From: Bifidobacterium eulemuris
GTDB taxonomy: Bacteria; Actinomycetota; Actinomycetes; Actinomycetales; Bifidobacteriaceae
NCBI RefSeq assembly: GCF_014898155.1
Contig: NZ_CP062938.1
Location: 2,108,001-2,172,000 of the forward strand
DNA: 64,000 bases
Reading direction: 5' to 3'
Part shown: piece after piece, positions 9,702-20,030 of the stretch
Numbering within the stretch: the stretch's first letter is position 1
Layout of the letters: each line of letters starts with the position of its first letter
Notes under the pieces: generated by a model
The model's database searches: none
What the model was told of the DNA's origin: nothing
The model's input: only the letters and a program-made list of their open reading frames with translations
Program-made: the position numbers and the translations under genes

Positions 9702-11399
9702 ATGAACATGAGGAAACTGGTCGCCGGCATCGCCGCCGCCACGGCGATGTTGGCAGGGGTCGCGTTGGGCGTGGCCCCCGCCAGTGCGGCAGAAACCAGA
9801 GTGGACTCGATGTCGACGGTGAAGTTCACCGCCGACAGTGCGGCGCAGCTGGCTGGGCGCAAGCTGACGGCATATAAGCTGGCCGACTATTATCAAATCG
9901 CCAACGATGGCGACGGCGGTGGTGTGGCGTATACCGTGAAGACGATCGCCGATGCGGCGACCATCCATACGGCGTTGACGGACGCGGTTGCCGCCACCAA
10001 TGCCAACGGTCTCACCGTACCGGACACCAAAACGGACCAGCTGGCCTGGGCGCTGTCGCAGAATGGTGTGCTTGACGACAGCTCCGCCACTTCGGCTCCA
10101 TGGGTGGGCAATACCCGCAGGTTTGCGGAGTCGCTGAAGAGCCATATTAATGATCCGGATTTTACGAACACCAGAGTCAATGATATTTCGTTAACGGCGA
10201 CCAATGACGAGTCGCCTTCGGCCACCATAACCCTCGAATCGGGCGTATGGCTGATCGTCGATACCAGCACCGCCTCCGACAATGTGACGCAGGCCATCCC
10301 TATGGTGGTGTCCACCGGTAAGGTGACGGGGTCACAGTTGGTCTCGCCGGATTCTCCTGATACGGATCCCGTGGTCATCAATTTCAAGAACGACACGCTC
10401 ACCGTGAGCAAAAGCGTCGACCAGCAGGCCGTCGCCGTCGGTCAGACGGTGACTTATACGCTCACCAGCACGGTTCCGTCCACCACCGGTTATGCGAGCA
10501 CAGGGTATGCCTACCAGTTCATCGACACGCTGGGCGCGGGCCTGAAGTACGCGGGCAACGTCACGGTGAAGGTGGGCGGTAATATGCTTTCGCCAGCCGC
10601 GGATGGGACTGGCTACGCCGTCAACAATCCTTATGAGAACGATGCCCAGGAAGTGCGGTTCGACCTGTCGCAATACATCTATACGGCGGGGCAGGACTCC
10701 AGTCTGGTCGGCAAAGCCGTTGTCGTCACCTACGACGCGACCGTGACCGATTCCGCGGTCGTGGAGGGGGAAGGCAACCTCAATACCGTGATTCTCAAGT
10801 ACAGCAACGATCCGAGCATGACCTCCTTCGGCCAGCCGCAAAGCACCGTGAAGGTGTATACCGGCAAGTTCGTTCTCGACAAACTCAACAAAGATGGCGT
10901 GCGGCTATCCGGTGCCAAGTTCCAGGTCTTCAGAAGCGGGGAAACCGGCGAAAGCAATGCGCTGCAGTTCGTGAAGAACTCGGAGGGAACGGAATACAAG
11001 CTTGCCGATGGCGAATCCGGCGGAACCACCACCACTACCATCACGACACTGGACGGCGCTCCCGTCGCCATCACCGGTCTGAATGGTGAGTACACCGTCA
11101 AGGAGACCCAAGCGCCAGCGGGTTATTCGTCCTTCCTGCCGGCATTCAATGTGACGGTGACCGCTCCGACAAGCGATGGCGGCGCAAGCACGGTCGGCGT
11201 CAACCCAACCCAGTGGGGAGAACTCGTCACCTCGCAGGGGCAGACGGTCACCGTGACCAACGTGAAGAACATCGCCCAACTGCCGTTGACCGGCGGTGTG
11301 GGACTCACCTTGTTCGTCGTGGCGACGGCGCTGTTCGCCGGCGCGACCGTCACCCTGTATGCGAAGTCCCGCAAGACCCGCAAGGAGCTGATGCGCTGA
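9702..11399 (+). CDS. major fimbrial shaft pilin, cassette 2
   Basis: 565-residue paralogue of the pilin at 2611. It has a signal peptide (MNMRKLVAGIAAATAMLAG, cleavage near ASAAE) and a strong ribosome site AAAGGAAGGG. An isopeptide-forming D2 domain starts near KSVDQQAVAVGQTVTYTL (about residue 237). A C-terminal SpaA-like domain carries the E-box VKETQAPAGY. The cell-wall signal is LPLTGGVGLTLF, followed by a hydrophobic helix and a KSRKTRKELMR tail. INFKN just before the D2 domain holds the lysine in the position expected for polymerisation (inferred). The signal peptide and C-terminus resemble the cassette 1 pilin closely while the central domains differ, as expected for exposed pilus surfaces. 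It should form the shaft with the VWA protein at the tip. Confidence 0.93.
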   Translation: MNMRKLVAGIAAATAMLAGVALGVAPASAAETRVDSMSTVKFTADSAAQLAGRKLTAYKLADYYQIANDGDGGGVAYTVKTIADAATIHTALTDAVAATNANGLTVPDTKTDQLAWALSQNGVLDDSSATSAPWVGNTRRFAESLKSHINDPDFTNTRVNDISLTATNDESPSATITLESGVWLIVDTSTASDNVTQAIPMVVSTGKVTGSQLVSPDSPDTDPVVINFKNDTLTVSKSVDQQAVAVGQTVTYTLTSTVPSTTGYASTGYAYQFIDTLGAGLKYAGNVTVKVGGNMLSPAADGTGYAVNNPYENDAQEVRFDLSQYIYTAGQDSSLVGKAVVVTYDATVTDSAVVEGEGNLNTVILKYSNDPSMTSFGQPQSTVKVYTGKFVLDKLNKDGVRLSGAKFQVFRSGETGESNALQFVKNSEGTEYKLADGESGGTTTTTITTLDGAPVAITGLNGEYTVKETQAPAGYSSFLPAFNVTVTAPTSDGGASTVGVNPTQWGELVTSQGQTVTVTNVKNIAQLPLTGGVGLTLFVVATALFAGATVTLYAKSRKTRKELMR

Positions 11400-11427
11400 A
11401 CTCGCGTCCACACCGTTGAAATCTGAA

Positions 11428-11472
11428 GTATTGGCCTTCGGCTCGAATATGCTGGAGGCCAATACGTGTTTG
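11428..11472 (+). terminator. hairpin after cassette 2 shaft pilin
   Basis: 10-bp perfect arms, GTATTGGCCT at 11428-11437 and its complement at 11456-11465, then GTGTTT. The T run is poor, so read-through into the HTH and sortase genes is plausible. It sits in the same place as the hairpin at 4163. Confidence 0.6.
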
Positions 11473-11512
11473 CGTAGGCCATATGCGTTTACATGATGAG
11501 GGGACGATAGTC

Positions 11513-12055
11513 ATGTTCGGCGCAAGGGGAAAACGAGGGGCTATGGCGATGAAACGACCCACGCGGTTCACGCCGCAGGATATCGAATATCTGTTGTCGC
11601 TGCCGGCTGTGCGGAATGTTTCCGGCAACCAGTTGCGCTACAGCGACGAGTTCAAGAAATACTGCATGCTGCGGTATGCCAACGGTGATTCGCCCGTCCA
11701 GATTTTTCGTGATGCGGGTTTGGAGCCAAGTCTGATAGGTCATAAGCGAATCGAGCGTTGCGTGGCCAGATGGAAGGTGAGTGAATTGCCGCGTCTGCAG
11801 GAGTCGGATGAATTCGTCAAGGAGCGGGACCGTCTCGTGGCCGTCTATCTGCGGCATTTCCGTCAGGGGCATAACGACCTGCCGAATGAGATTCCATGGG
11901 ATGCCGAGCATGAGGATGATTCGTTATGGAAGCTGATTTGCCGCCAGCAGCTTCGGCGGATCGATGAGCTGGAGCGCGAGGTGGAGCGGTTGCGCGCACA
12001 GTTGGCGAGACGGGGCGGGGGCGATGGCGCGTACGCTCGGCCCGACGAACGGTAA
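11513..12055 (+). CDS. pilus-cassette HTH / coiled-coil protein, second copy
   Basis: Paralogue of the protein at 4310: the block RFTPQDIEYLLSLPAVRNV through IGHKRIERCVARWK aligns over about 70 residues. Possible starts are ATG 11483, 11513 (GAGGGG 9 nt upstream) and 11549 (GAGGGG 8 nt upstream); 11549 gives the length closest to the paralogue. The middle third is unrelated to copy 1, but the C-terminus again forms a coiled coil (LRRIDELEREVERLRAQL). So the plan is the same: HTH, variable linker, zipper. Its 3' end overlaps the sortase start by about 32 bp, indicating coupling. The function is unknown; a DNA-binding regulator of the pilus cluster is the best inference. Confidence 0.8.
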   Translation: MFGARGKRGAMAMKRPTRFTPQDIEYLLSLPAVRNVSGNQLRYSDEFKKYCMLRYANGDSPVQIFRDAGLEPSLIGHKRIERCVARWKVSELPRLQESDEFVKERDRLVAVYLRHFRQGHNDLPNEIPWDAEHEDDSLWKLICRQQLRRIDELEREVERLRAQLARRGGGDGAYARPDER

Positions 12056-13067
12056 ATCTCTTGGGCGGTCCGCTACGACGGGACCAGGACGCACGGATCA
12101 GGACTTCGCGCATGTGATCGACGTTTCCGATCAGGCGCGTCGTCATCGCCGTCTGCGACGCCGACTGTTGCTGATGCGTCTGGCGGTGTGCGTGATGGCG
12201 CTGGTCACCATCGGTGTGGGCGGATATCCGCTGGCCCTGCAATACCAATCCGACCGTCGGCTCGAATCCGCGGCGTCGCAGGCGGCGCAAACCGTGGCGG
12301 AGTGGCCGTATCCGCAGGCGGAGGAATCGTTGGCGGCGGCGAGCGCCTACAACGAACGCCTCGTCCAGTCCGGGCAGCCGGTGATGGGCGAGGCCGTCGA
12401 CCCGTTCGCGCGGGTGCAGGGCGGCTCGCAAGCCTCCAACGAGGAGGATTCGCAGGCGTCGGGCGACGAGGAATACCAGAGTCTGCTGGACACCGGCGGT
12501 GGGGTGATGGGCTCCATCCTTATCCCCGGCATCTCCGTGAACCTGCCGATCTACCACGGCACGTCGGAAAGCGCGCTGGCCTCCGGCGCGGGGCATCTAT
12601 ACGGTTCGAGCCTGCCGGTGGGCGGCGAAAGCACACACGCGGTGATCACCGGGCATCGCGGTCTGGTCGAGGCGCTGATGTTCACGCGGCTTGACGAGAT
12701 GAAGGTGGGGGATCTCTTCTACATCGAGGTGATGGGGGAGACGCTGGGCTACCGTGTGGACCGCATCACGGTGATCGAGCCCGACGACACCAGCCAACTC
12801 AGAATCGTCGAAGGCGAGGATCGCGTCACGCTGATGACCTGCGCGCCGTACGGTGCGAACACGCATCGCCTGCTGGTGTCCGGCGTGCGCCAGGAGATTC
12901 CGATGCCGATTCCGGATCCGCAGGACGCGCCGGGCGATGTGCGCACTCTGGTGGCGTGGGCCGTGGCCGTCGCCGCCATCCCCGGCCTGGTCTTCGCCGT
13001 GATATTCAGCCGCCGCCGCACCGCCCCCTGGCGTCAGATCCGTCACGCCTCCCACTGGCCGCGGTGA
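12024..13067 (+). CDS. srtC: class C sortase, pilus cassette 2
   Basis: About 347 residues from ATG 12024 (MARTLGPTNGKS); an in-frame ATG at 11964 would overlap the HTH gene much further. It has an N-terminal membrane segment (LLLMRLAVCVMALVTIGVGG), the DPF lid, His211 in ITGHRGL, Cys273 in LMTCAPYG, Arg282 in THRLLV, and a C-terminal membrane helix. From GGYPLALQYQSDRR to the end it differs from the cassette 1 sortase at only about 18 positions, but the N-terminal 65 residues are unrelated. The near-identical catalytic halves suggest both enzymes accept the same LPLTG substrates. It is followed by a convergent ribbon-helix-helix gene only 6 bp away. Confidence 0.95.
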   Translation: MARTLGPTNGKSLGRSATTGPGRTDQDFAHVIDVSDQARRHRRLRRRLLLMRLAVCVMALVTIGVGGYPLALQYQSDRRLESAASQAAQTVAEWPYPQAEESLAAASAYNERLVQSGQPVMGEAVDPFARVQGGSQASNEEDSQASGDEEYQSLLDTGGGVMGSILIPGISVNLPIYHGTSESALASGAGHLYGSSLPVGGESTHAVITGHRGLVEALMFTRLDEMKVGDLFYIEVMGETLGYRVDRITVIEPDDTSQLRIVEGEDRVTLMTCAPYGANTHRLLVSGVRQEIPMPIPDPQDAPGDVRTLVAWAVAVAAIPGLVFAVIFSRRRTAPWRQIRHASHWPR

Positions 13068-13165
13068 ATATCGTTACGATAGGGCGGAGTCAAGCAGACG
13101 GTTGATGGCTTCCTCGCGGGAGAGTCCGTGCGCCTCGGCGTAAAGGTCGATTTTCTGGTCGCGCG
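12222..13165 (+). repeat. 944-bp duplicated block, copy 2
   Basis: Partner of 5013-5956 (offset 7209, no indel). Here the block runs into an intact minus-strand ribbon-helix-helix gene, so this copy has the ancestral downstream context. Confidence 0.93.
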
Positions 13166-13445
13166 TGAGCGGCGTGCGCGCGAGGCTTTGGTCCAACGCC
13201 TGTCTGGTGAATTCGCTGGCGGTGATGTTCCGTTCCTGCGCGACCCGTTCGACCATGCGCCAAAGCGCTTCGGGGACACGAATGGTATGCGCGCGCATGT
13301 CGTTGCGGCGGATGACGAAAGGATCGGATTCGCGATGCAGAGTGACGCCTGGTGAGCTGAATCCGTCTTCGGCCTGCTGCGCCCATGCGGCGATCTGCTC
13401 CTCGGTGATCGGCGTGCCGTCTTTGGCCAAGTATTGCTTGCTCAT
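13074..13445 (-). CDS. ribbon-helix-helix (CopG/Arc-type) protein, antitoxin-like
   Basis: About 123 residues from the ATG giving MSKQYLAKDG; longer upstream ATGs on this strand lack a better site. The middle holds a ribbon-helix-helix signature: a beta strand (MRAHTIRVPEALW) followed by helices (RMVERVAQERNITASEFTRQALDQ). A basic-acidic C-terminal helix follows (TRDQKIDLYAEAHGLSREEAINRLLDSAL). Such proteins are usually DNA-binding antitoxins or small repressors. No toxin gene is adjacent: the upstream side is a 265-bp gap before obgE, and the downstream side is the sortase. So it is an orphan here. A truncated relic is present after the cassette 1 sortase. Confidence 0.8.
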   Translation of the reverse strand: MSKQYLAKDGTPITEEQIAAWAQQAEDGFSSPGVTLHRESDPFVIRRNDMRAHTIRVPEALWRMVERVAQERNITASEFTRQALDQSLARTPLTRDQKIDLYAEAHGLSREEAINRLLDSALS

Positions 13446-13703
13446 GCTTTCCAGTGTAACCGTCTGTATGACTATTGTCATACGCCGAACCCTGTTCATG
13501 CATGGCATCATCCTTTCGTGTGCTGACCGCTATGCACAACGGTAGAAAGACGCAAAGCCCCATGTCCAGCGCGAATGGCGAATGTGCATCCAGCGACGGA
13601 ACGCCGGCGAGTTGTGGATAACTGGCCGACGATCCACATCCGGTCTGCGGGTCGCGCGTAGGACGCAGCGCGGCGAACCCGGCAACCCCGGCATGTAAGG
13701 TAG

Positions 13704-15386
<1,683 letters not shown>

Positions 15387-15389
15387 CGA

Positions 15390-16523
15390 ATGTCCACACC
15401 ATCGCAGGCCGACGTGCGCCGCGCCATCGCCGCCGCGCAGACCGTGGTCGTCAAGGTCGGATCCAGCTCGCTGGCCGACTCCGACGGCCGTCTGGACCCG
15501 GAACGTCTTGACGCGCTGGTGACGGCGTTGGCGCAGGTGCGGCTGATGGGCGCGCGCGTCGTGCTCGTCTCGTCCGGTGCCATCGCGGCCGGTTTCGGCC
15601 TGCTTGGTTTCGATTCCCGGCCGACCGACGTGGCCACGCAGCAGGCCACCGCGGCCGTGGGGCAAGGCCTGCTCATGGCCAGCTACGAGGCGTCGTTCGC
15701 GCGTTACGGCATTCGCGTGGGGCAGATTCTCATCACCGCCGAAGACACGATCCGCGCCACCCAATACCGCAATGTGCAGCGCACGTTGGAACGGCTGCTC
15801 GACCTCGGCGTGGTGCCGATCGTCAACGAGAACGATTCGCTGGCATCCAACGAGATCCGTTTCGGCGACAACGACCGGCTTTCCGCGCTTATCGCCAACC
15901 TGGTGCGCGCGGACGCGCTGGTACTGCTCACCGACGTGGACGCGCTCTACACGGCCCCGCCCTCGCAGCCCGGCTCGCGGCGCATCGCCTACGTGCCGAA
16001 CGTGATCGACGCGCTGGGCGATATCCGGGTCTCCGGTGCCGGGTCGAAGGTCGGCACCGGCGGCATGGTCACCAAACTTGAGGCCGCGCGTGTGGCCGCC
16101 GTCTCCGGCATCCCCGCCGTGCTCACCTGCGCGGCCAACGCGGGACCGGCGTTGATGGGCGATCCCGTCGGCACAGTGTTCGCGCCGGTCAAGCAGCGGG
16201 GTTCGTCGCGGCGGCTGTGGATCGGATTCGCCGCGGAACCGCGCGGAACGATCGTCGTGGATGCGGGCGCGGCCCAGGCCGTTCGGGGAGGTCTGGCCTC
16301 GCTGCTCGCGGCCGGTGCTCTGGAAGTCAAGGGCGCGTTCTCCGCGGGCGATCCCGTATGGATCGACGACGAGGCCGGCGCGCATCTGGCACGCGGTCTG
16401 GCCGGTTTCGACTCCGAGGAGATTCCGCAGATGTTGGGGCGCAATACCGCCCAGCTCAAACGCTTTTTGGGCGATCAATACGCGCATCCGCTGGTGCACC
16501 GGGATGATCTTGTTGTGGTATGA
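15390..16523 (+). CDS. proB: glutamate 5-kinase
   Basis: 377 residues; first enzyme of proline synthesis, phosphorylating glutamate to gamma-glutamyl phosphate. The amino-acid kinase domain shows VVVKVGSSSL at the N-terminus, LVSSGAIAAGFGLLG, the NENDSLASNEIRFGDND substrate region and GTGGMVTKLEAA. A C-terminal PUA domain (RGTIVVDAGAAQAVRGG onward) is present, giving the full-length form. The ribosome site GGAGG lies in the end of obgE. The obgE-proB order is common in actinobacteria. Two tandem inverted-repeat elements follow the stop. Confidence 0.96.
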   Translation: MSTPSQADVRRAIAAAQTVVVKVGSSSLADSDGRLDPERLDALVTALAQVRLMGARVVLVSSGAIAAGFGLLGFDSRPTDVATQQATAAVGQGLLMASYEASFARYGIRVGQILITAEDTIRATQYRNVQRTLERLLDLGVVPIVNENDSLASNEIRFGDNDRLSALIANLVRADALVLLTDVDALYTAPPSQPGSRRIAYVPNVIDALGDIRVSGAGSKVGTGGMVTKLEAARVAAVSGIPAVLTCAANAGPALMGDPVGTVFAPVKQRGSSRRLWIGFAAEPRGTIVVDAGAAQAVRGGLASLLAAGALEVKGAFSAGDPVWIDDEAGAHLARGLAGFDSEEIPQMLGRNTAQLKRFLGDQYAHPLVHRDDLVVV

Positions 16524-16535
16524 CGTTCTCGTTGT

Positions 16536-16706
16536 ACAACGATTTAACCACCTTGAACGCAAAACGGCTTAACGACGGTAGGGCTTATACCCCCTATGGT
16601 TAAAGCGTTGTGATTGACGCTATGTCACTTACAACGCTTTAACCACTGGACACCCCTAATCCGCATAAAGTCGTCCGCCATATGGCGCAACTGGTTAAAT
16701 CGTTGT
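16536..16706. repeat. two tandem 76-bp inverted-repeat elements
   Basis: Element a spans 16536-16611 and element b 16631-16706. Each begins with ACAAC-G-[AC]-TTTAACCA and ends with its reverse complement (half-sites at 16536-16550, 16597-16611, 16631-16645, 16692-16706). The 46-nt interiors are unrelated to each other. The first half-site overlaps the palindrome TCGTTGTACAACGA (16529-16542). They fill the proB to aminotransferase gap. The same element occurs at 38154 and 48432. Confidence 0.9.
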
Positions 16707-16730
16707 TCTTTGGCATGTGTTGGGGTTAGC

Positions 16731-17954
16731 ATGGTGCGCATGACTATGGCTCAGTGGCAGACCCTTTCCGACCGTATCAACCAAGTGGCTCCCAGCGCGA
16801 CGCTGGCCGTCGATTCCAAAGCCAAGGCGATGAAGGCCGCCGGCGTCGACGTTGTGGGATTCGGCGCGGGAGAGCCGAATTTCTCTACCCCCGACTATGT
16901 CGTGGACGCCGCGGCCGAGGCCGTGCGCGATCCGAAGAACTACCGGTACACGCCCACCCCCGGGCTGCCCGAGCTGCGTGAGGCGATCGCCGCCAAAACG
17001 CTGCGCGACTCCGGCTATGAGGTCGACCCAGCCCAGGTGGTGGTGACCAACGGCGGCAAGCAGGCCGTGTACTCCATCTTCCAAGTGCTGCTCAACGAGG
17101 GTGACGAGGTGATCATCCCCACGCCGTACTGGACCAGCTATCCCGAGGCCGTGAAGTTGGCCGGCGGCGTGCCCGTCGAAGTGTTCGTCGGCGCCGACCG
17201 CGGATTCGAGCCCGATATGGACGCGCTGGAGGCGGCGCGCACCGAACGCACCAAGGCGATCATCGTCACCTCGCCCAACAACCCGACCGGTGCCGTGTGG
17301 AGCCCCGAAACCATCAGGCGCATCGGCGAATGGGCCGTCGAACACCATATCTGGATCATCTCCGACGAGATCTACGAGCACCTGAACTACGATGACGCGC
17401 GCACCACGTACATCGGCGCGGCCGTGCCCGAATGCCGCGACCAGCTCGTGGTGCTCAACGGCGTGGCCAAAACCTACGCGATGCCCGGCTGGCGCGTCGG
17501 CTGGATGGTGGCCCCGCTCGAGGTGGCCAAAGCGGCAGCCAAACTGCAGGGGCATATGACCTCCAACGTGGCCAACGTGTCGCAGCGCGCCGCTCTGGCC
17601 GCCGTGGCCGGCACCCTGGACGCGGTGTATGCGATGCGCGAGTCCTTCGATGTGCGCCGCAAGGCCATCGTCGCCGCGCTCAACGACATCCCCGGCGTGG
17701 TATGCCCGACGCCGACCGGCGCGTTCTACGCCTTCGCCAGCATTTACGGCCTGCTCGGCAAAGCGCTCGGCCCCAACGGCACCGTGTCCGCGACCTCCGC
17801 CGAATTCGCCGCCGCCCTGCTCGACGAGGCCCATGTGGCCGCCGTGCCCGGCGAGGCCTTCGGCGCGCCCGGATATCTGCGCTTCTCGTACGCGCTCGCC
17901 GACGACCAGCTGGCCGAGGGCATGCGCCGTTTCAAGGCCTATGTCGAAGCGTAG
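16731..17954 (+). CDS. aspC: class I PLP-dependent aminotransferase, aspartate aminotransferase type
   Basis: About 407 residues from ATG 16731; ATGs at 16740 and 16746 are alternatives, and the longer frame back to 16614 runs through repeat elements and is unlikely. Family signs are [59 protein letters not shown], the DEIYEHL aspartate, and the PLP lysine at about 247 in [13 protein letters not shown], followed by the substrate-binding Arg. It interconverts aspartate/oxaloacetate with glutamate/2-oxoglutarate and feeds amino acid synthesis. Family members also act on other substrates, so specificity is inferred. The upstream repeat elements may influence its expression. Confidence 0.92.
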   Translation: MVRMTMAQWQTLSDRINQVAPSATLAVDSKAKAMKAAGVDVVGFGAGEPNFSTPDYVVDAAAEAVRDPKNYRYTPTPGLPELREAIAAKTLRDSGYEVDPAQVVVTNGGKQAVYSIFQVLLNEGDEVIIPTPYWTSYPEAVKLAGGVPVEVFVGADRGFEPDMDALEAARTERTKAIIVTSPNNPTGAVWSPETIRRIGEWAVEHHIWIISDEIYEHLNYDDARTTYIGAAVPECRDQLVVLNGVAKTYAMPGWRVGWMVAPLEVAKAAAKLQGHMTSNVANVSQRAALAAVAGTLDAVYAMRESFDVRRKAIVAALNDIPGVVCPTPTGAFYAFASIYGLLGKALGPNGTVSATSAEFAAALLDEAHVAAVPGEAFGAPGYLRFSYALADDQLAEGMRRFKAYVEA

Positions 17955-18067
17955 CGACACACGAGTTGCCGAAATCGTGATGTACTGCTAAGGTAACACC
18001 TTGGCGGTTTTGCCCCATGCGAACGCATACGTTCCACGTATCGTGTAGCATGGGCAGAGTTCACCTA

Positions 18068-18143
18068 GGGAAGTGGCGCAATTGGTAGCGCAACGGTCTC
18101 CAAAACCGTAGGTTGTGGGTTCGAGTCCCGCCTTCCCTGCCAA
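18068..18143 (+). tRNA. tRNA-Trp (CCA anticodon)
   Basis: Full cloverleaf with acceptor AGGGAAG (18068-18074) paired with CTTCCCT (18133-18139). The anticodon stem ACGGT/ACCGT encloses a 7-nt loop with anticodon CCA at 18101-18103. The T-arm has GGTTCGAGTCC, and an encoded CCA ends at 18143. It lies just before secE, the usual bacterial location. Confidence 0.97.
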
Positions 18144-18176
18144 GTTTGATAACCCGGAACACCATGAAGGACGGAT

Positions 18177-18401
18177 ATGGCTAAGAAAAGCAGCACAAAA
18201 GCGGTCAAGCCGAATGTCTTCATGCGCGTCGGCATGTTCATCAAGCAGATCATCGACGAGCTCCGCAAGGTCGTGACGCCGACCGCCAAGGAGCTGTTCT
18301 TCTGGTCGCTGGCCGTGTTCATTTTCGTGCTGCTGCTGATGGCCCTCGTCACGGGCATGGACTTCGGTCTGGGCAAGCTCGTGCTGTGGGTGTTCGGCTG
18401 A
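18177..18401 (+). CDS. secE: preprotein translocase subunit SecE
   Basis: 74 residues. A short basic cytosolic N-terminus is followed by the conserved amphipathic helix FIKQIIDELRKVVTPTAKE and one membrane helix (FFWSLAVFIFVLLLMALVTG). This is the single-span SecE type that clamps SecY in the Sec channel. It lies between tRNA-Trp and nusG as in most bacteria, with AAGGACGG before the ATG. Confidence 0.97.
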   Translation: MAKKSSTKAVKPNVFMRVGMFIKQIIDELRKVVTPTAKELFFWSLAVFIFVLLLMALVTGMDFGLGKLVLWVFG

Positions 18402-18445
18402 TCGAATAACCCTGAACCCACCCCAACAAAAGGTGAATAAAACGC

Positions 18446-19318
18446 ATGAGTGATGAAGTGAATCTTGAGAATCTGGATCTCCCCCCGGTCGTCGAGGAGG
18501 AGTCCGTCGAGGTTCCCGACGTGAATTTTGAGGCTATTGACGCCGAAACTCCCGTTGATGAGTCCGCTGAAGCCGAGACGGTTGAGGGGGCCGTCGAGTT
18601 CGCGGAATCTGCAACCGAATCTGAATCCGATGAGGATGAGACCGTCGCTCCCGCCGTCGACGAGGAGACCGGTGAGATCGCCGACGACGCCGAGCCCGTC
18701 GACGCCGGGCAGAAGGCCATCGATGATTTCTCCAAGAGCCTGCGTGCTCTGGACGGCAAGTGGTACGTGCTGCACACCTATTCCGGCTATGAGAAGCGCG
18801 TGAAGGCCAACATCGAGTCCCGCGTCGCATCCTTCGGCTTGGAGGACAAGATCTTCCAGGTCGAGGTGCCGATGGAAGAGGTCGAGAAGCACACCGACAA
18901 GGGCAAGAAGGTCATCACCCGCGTTCGCGTGCCGGGCTATGTGCTCATCCGCATGTGGCCGGACGAGAACGCCCGCCGCATCGTGCGCGATACCGAAGGC
19001 GTGACCGGATTCGTCGGCCCGTCCAAGGATCCGGCGCCGCTCAGCCGCAAGGAAGTCGTGGCTATGATGGCCCCGATGATCGCCTCCGAGGCGCTGAAGG
19101 CCGCCGGCGACAAGCCTGCCGCCGCCAAGAAGCGCGCCGTCGAGGTTTCCTACGCCGTGGGCGACCAGGTCACCGTCACCGATGGCCCCTTCGCCACGAT
19201 GGCCGCCGTCGTCTCCGATGTGGAGCCGACCACGCAGAAGCTCACCGTGCTCGTGTCCATCTTCGGCCGCGACACGCCCGTGGAGCTCGGGTTCCATCAG
19301 GTCGAAAAGCTCGCCTGA
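18446..19318 (+). CDS. nusG: transcription elongation/antitermination factor NusG
   Basis: 290 residues, far longer than the roughly 180 of E. coli NusG because of an N-terminal extension of about 105 residues rich in Glu, Asp and Val, with no predicted fold. The NGN domain starts at [19 protein letters not shown], and the C-terminal KOW domain includes [21 protein letters not shown]. NusG binds RNA polymerase and couples it to ribosomes or Rho. An acidic N-terminal extension is known in several actinobacteria. It lies 44 bp after secE, probably co-transcribed, and a terminator follows. Confidence 0.96.
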   Translation: MSDEVNLENLDLPPVVEEESVEVPDVNFEAIDAETPVDESAEAETVEGAVEFAESATESESDEDETVAPAVDEETGEIADDAEPVDAGQKAIDDFSKSLRALDGKWYVLHTYSGYEKRVKANIESRVASFGLEDKIFQVEVPMEEVEKHTDKGKKVITRVRVPGYVLIRMWPDENARRIVRDTEGVTGFVGPSKDPAPLSRKEVVAMMAPMIASEALKAAGDKPAAAKKRAVEVSYAVGDQVTVTDGPFATMAAVVSDVEPTTQKLTVLVSIFGRDTPVELGFHQVEKLA

Positions 19319-19342
19319 GCCTAAACCCACCAATCCGTTGCG

Positions 19343-19370
19343 AAACCCAGCCCATCCGGCTGGGTTTTCG
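19343..19370 (+). terminator. terminator after nusG
   Basis: Arms AAACCCAGCC (19343-19352) and its complement (19358-19367), a 5-nt loop and TTTTCG. It separates secE-nusG from the rplK-rplA transcript. The next 200 bp is the ribosomal operon leader. Confidence 0.85.
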
Positions 19371-19583
19371 TGTATTGGAATGTCCACCGGAATCGGCATA
19401 ATAGGAAAGCTTGTGTCTGGAGGGGAGACCCGCCATCACAGCACAGCAATATAAGTTGCGGGAGGAGACCGCCCGCGCTTTGCCAACCCACGGCGATGAG
19501 AAACGAGTCAAGCGTCGCGCGGGGGGTGGGCAAGGCTCGAACGGCGACCGATTGCACCGCGTTATAGAAAGAAGAACCATACT

Positions 19584-20015
19584 ATGGCTCCCAAGAAGAA
19601 AGTCTCGGCGCTGATCAAGCTCCAGATTCAGGCTGGCAAGGCCAATCCGGCCCCGCCGCTGGGTCCGGCCCTCGGCTCCCATGGCGTGAACATCATGGAC
19701 TTCTGCAAGGCGTACAACGCCGCCACGCAGGACAAGATGGGCCAGGTCGTGCCGGTTGAGATCACCGTCTACGAAGACCGCTCCTTCACCTTCGTCCTCA
19801 AGACCCCGCCGGCCGCGGCTCTGCTGCTCAAGGCCGCCGGCGTTGAGAAGGGCACCGAGAACCCGCTGACCCACAAGGTCGGCTCCGTCACCAAGACCCA
19901 GGTCCGCGAGATCGCCGAGATCAAGATGCCCGACCTGTCCGCCCGCGACGTCGAGGCCGGCATGAAGATCATCGAGGGCACCGCCCGCTCGATGGGCATC
20001 ACGGTCACGGACTGA
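19584..20015 (+). CDS. rplK: 50S ribosomal protein L11
   Basis: 143 residues, full length: [31 protein letters not shown] at the N-terminus, then the RNA-binding C-terminal half ending [10 protein letters not shown]. It is part of the GTPase-associated stalk base, binding 23S rRNA helix 43/44. rplA begins 15 bp after the stop. A leader of roughly 200 nt precedes it (19371-19583) and is the likely site of L1 feedback, though I could not identify the binding stem with confidence. Confidence 0.97.
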   Translation: MAPKKKVSALIKLQIQAGKANPAPPLGPALGSHGVNIMDFCKAYNAATQDKMGQVVPVEITVYEDRSFTFVLKTPPAAALLLKAAGVEKGTENPLTHKVGSVTKTQVREIAEIKMPDLSARDVEAGMKIIEGTARSMGITVTD

Positions 20016-20030
20016 TAAGGAGAAGGACAG

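Noticed and set aside
13613..13621. Single perfect DnaA box (TGTGGATAA)
   Set aside because: No cluster of boxes, no AT-rich unwinding region and no dnaA or dnaN nearby; one copy is expected by chance or serves another use.
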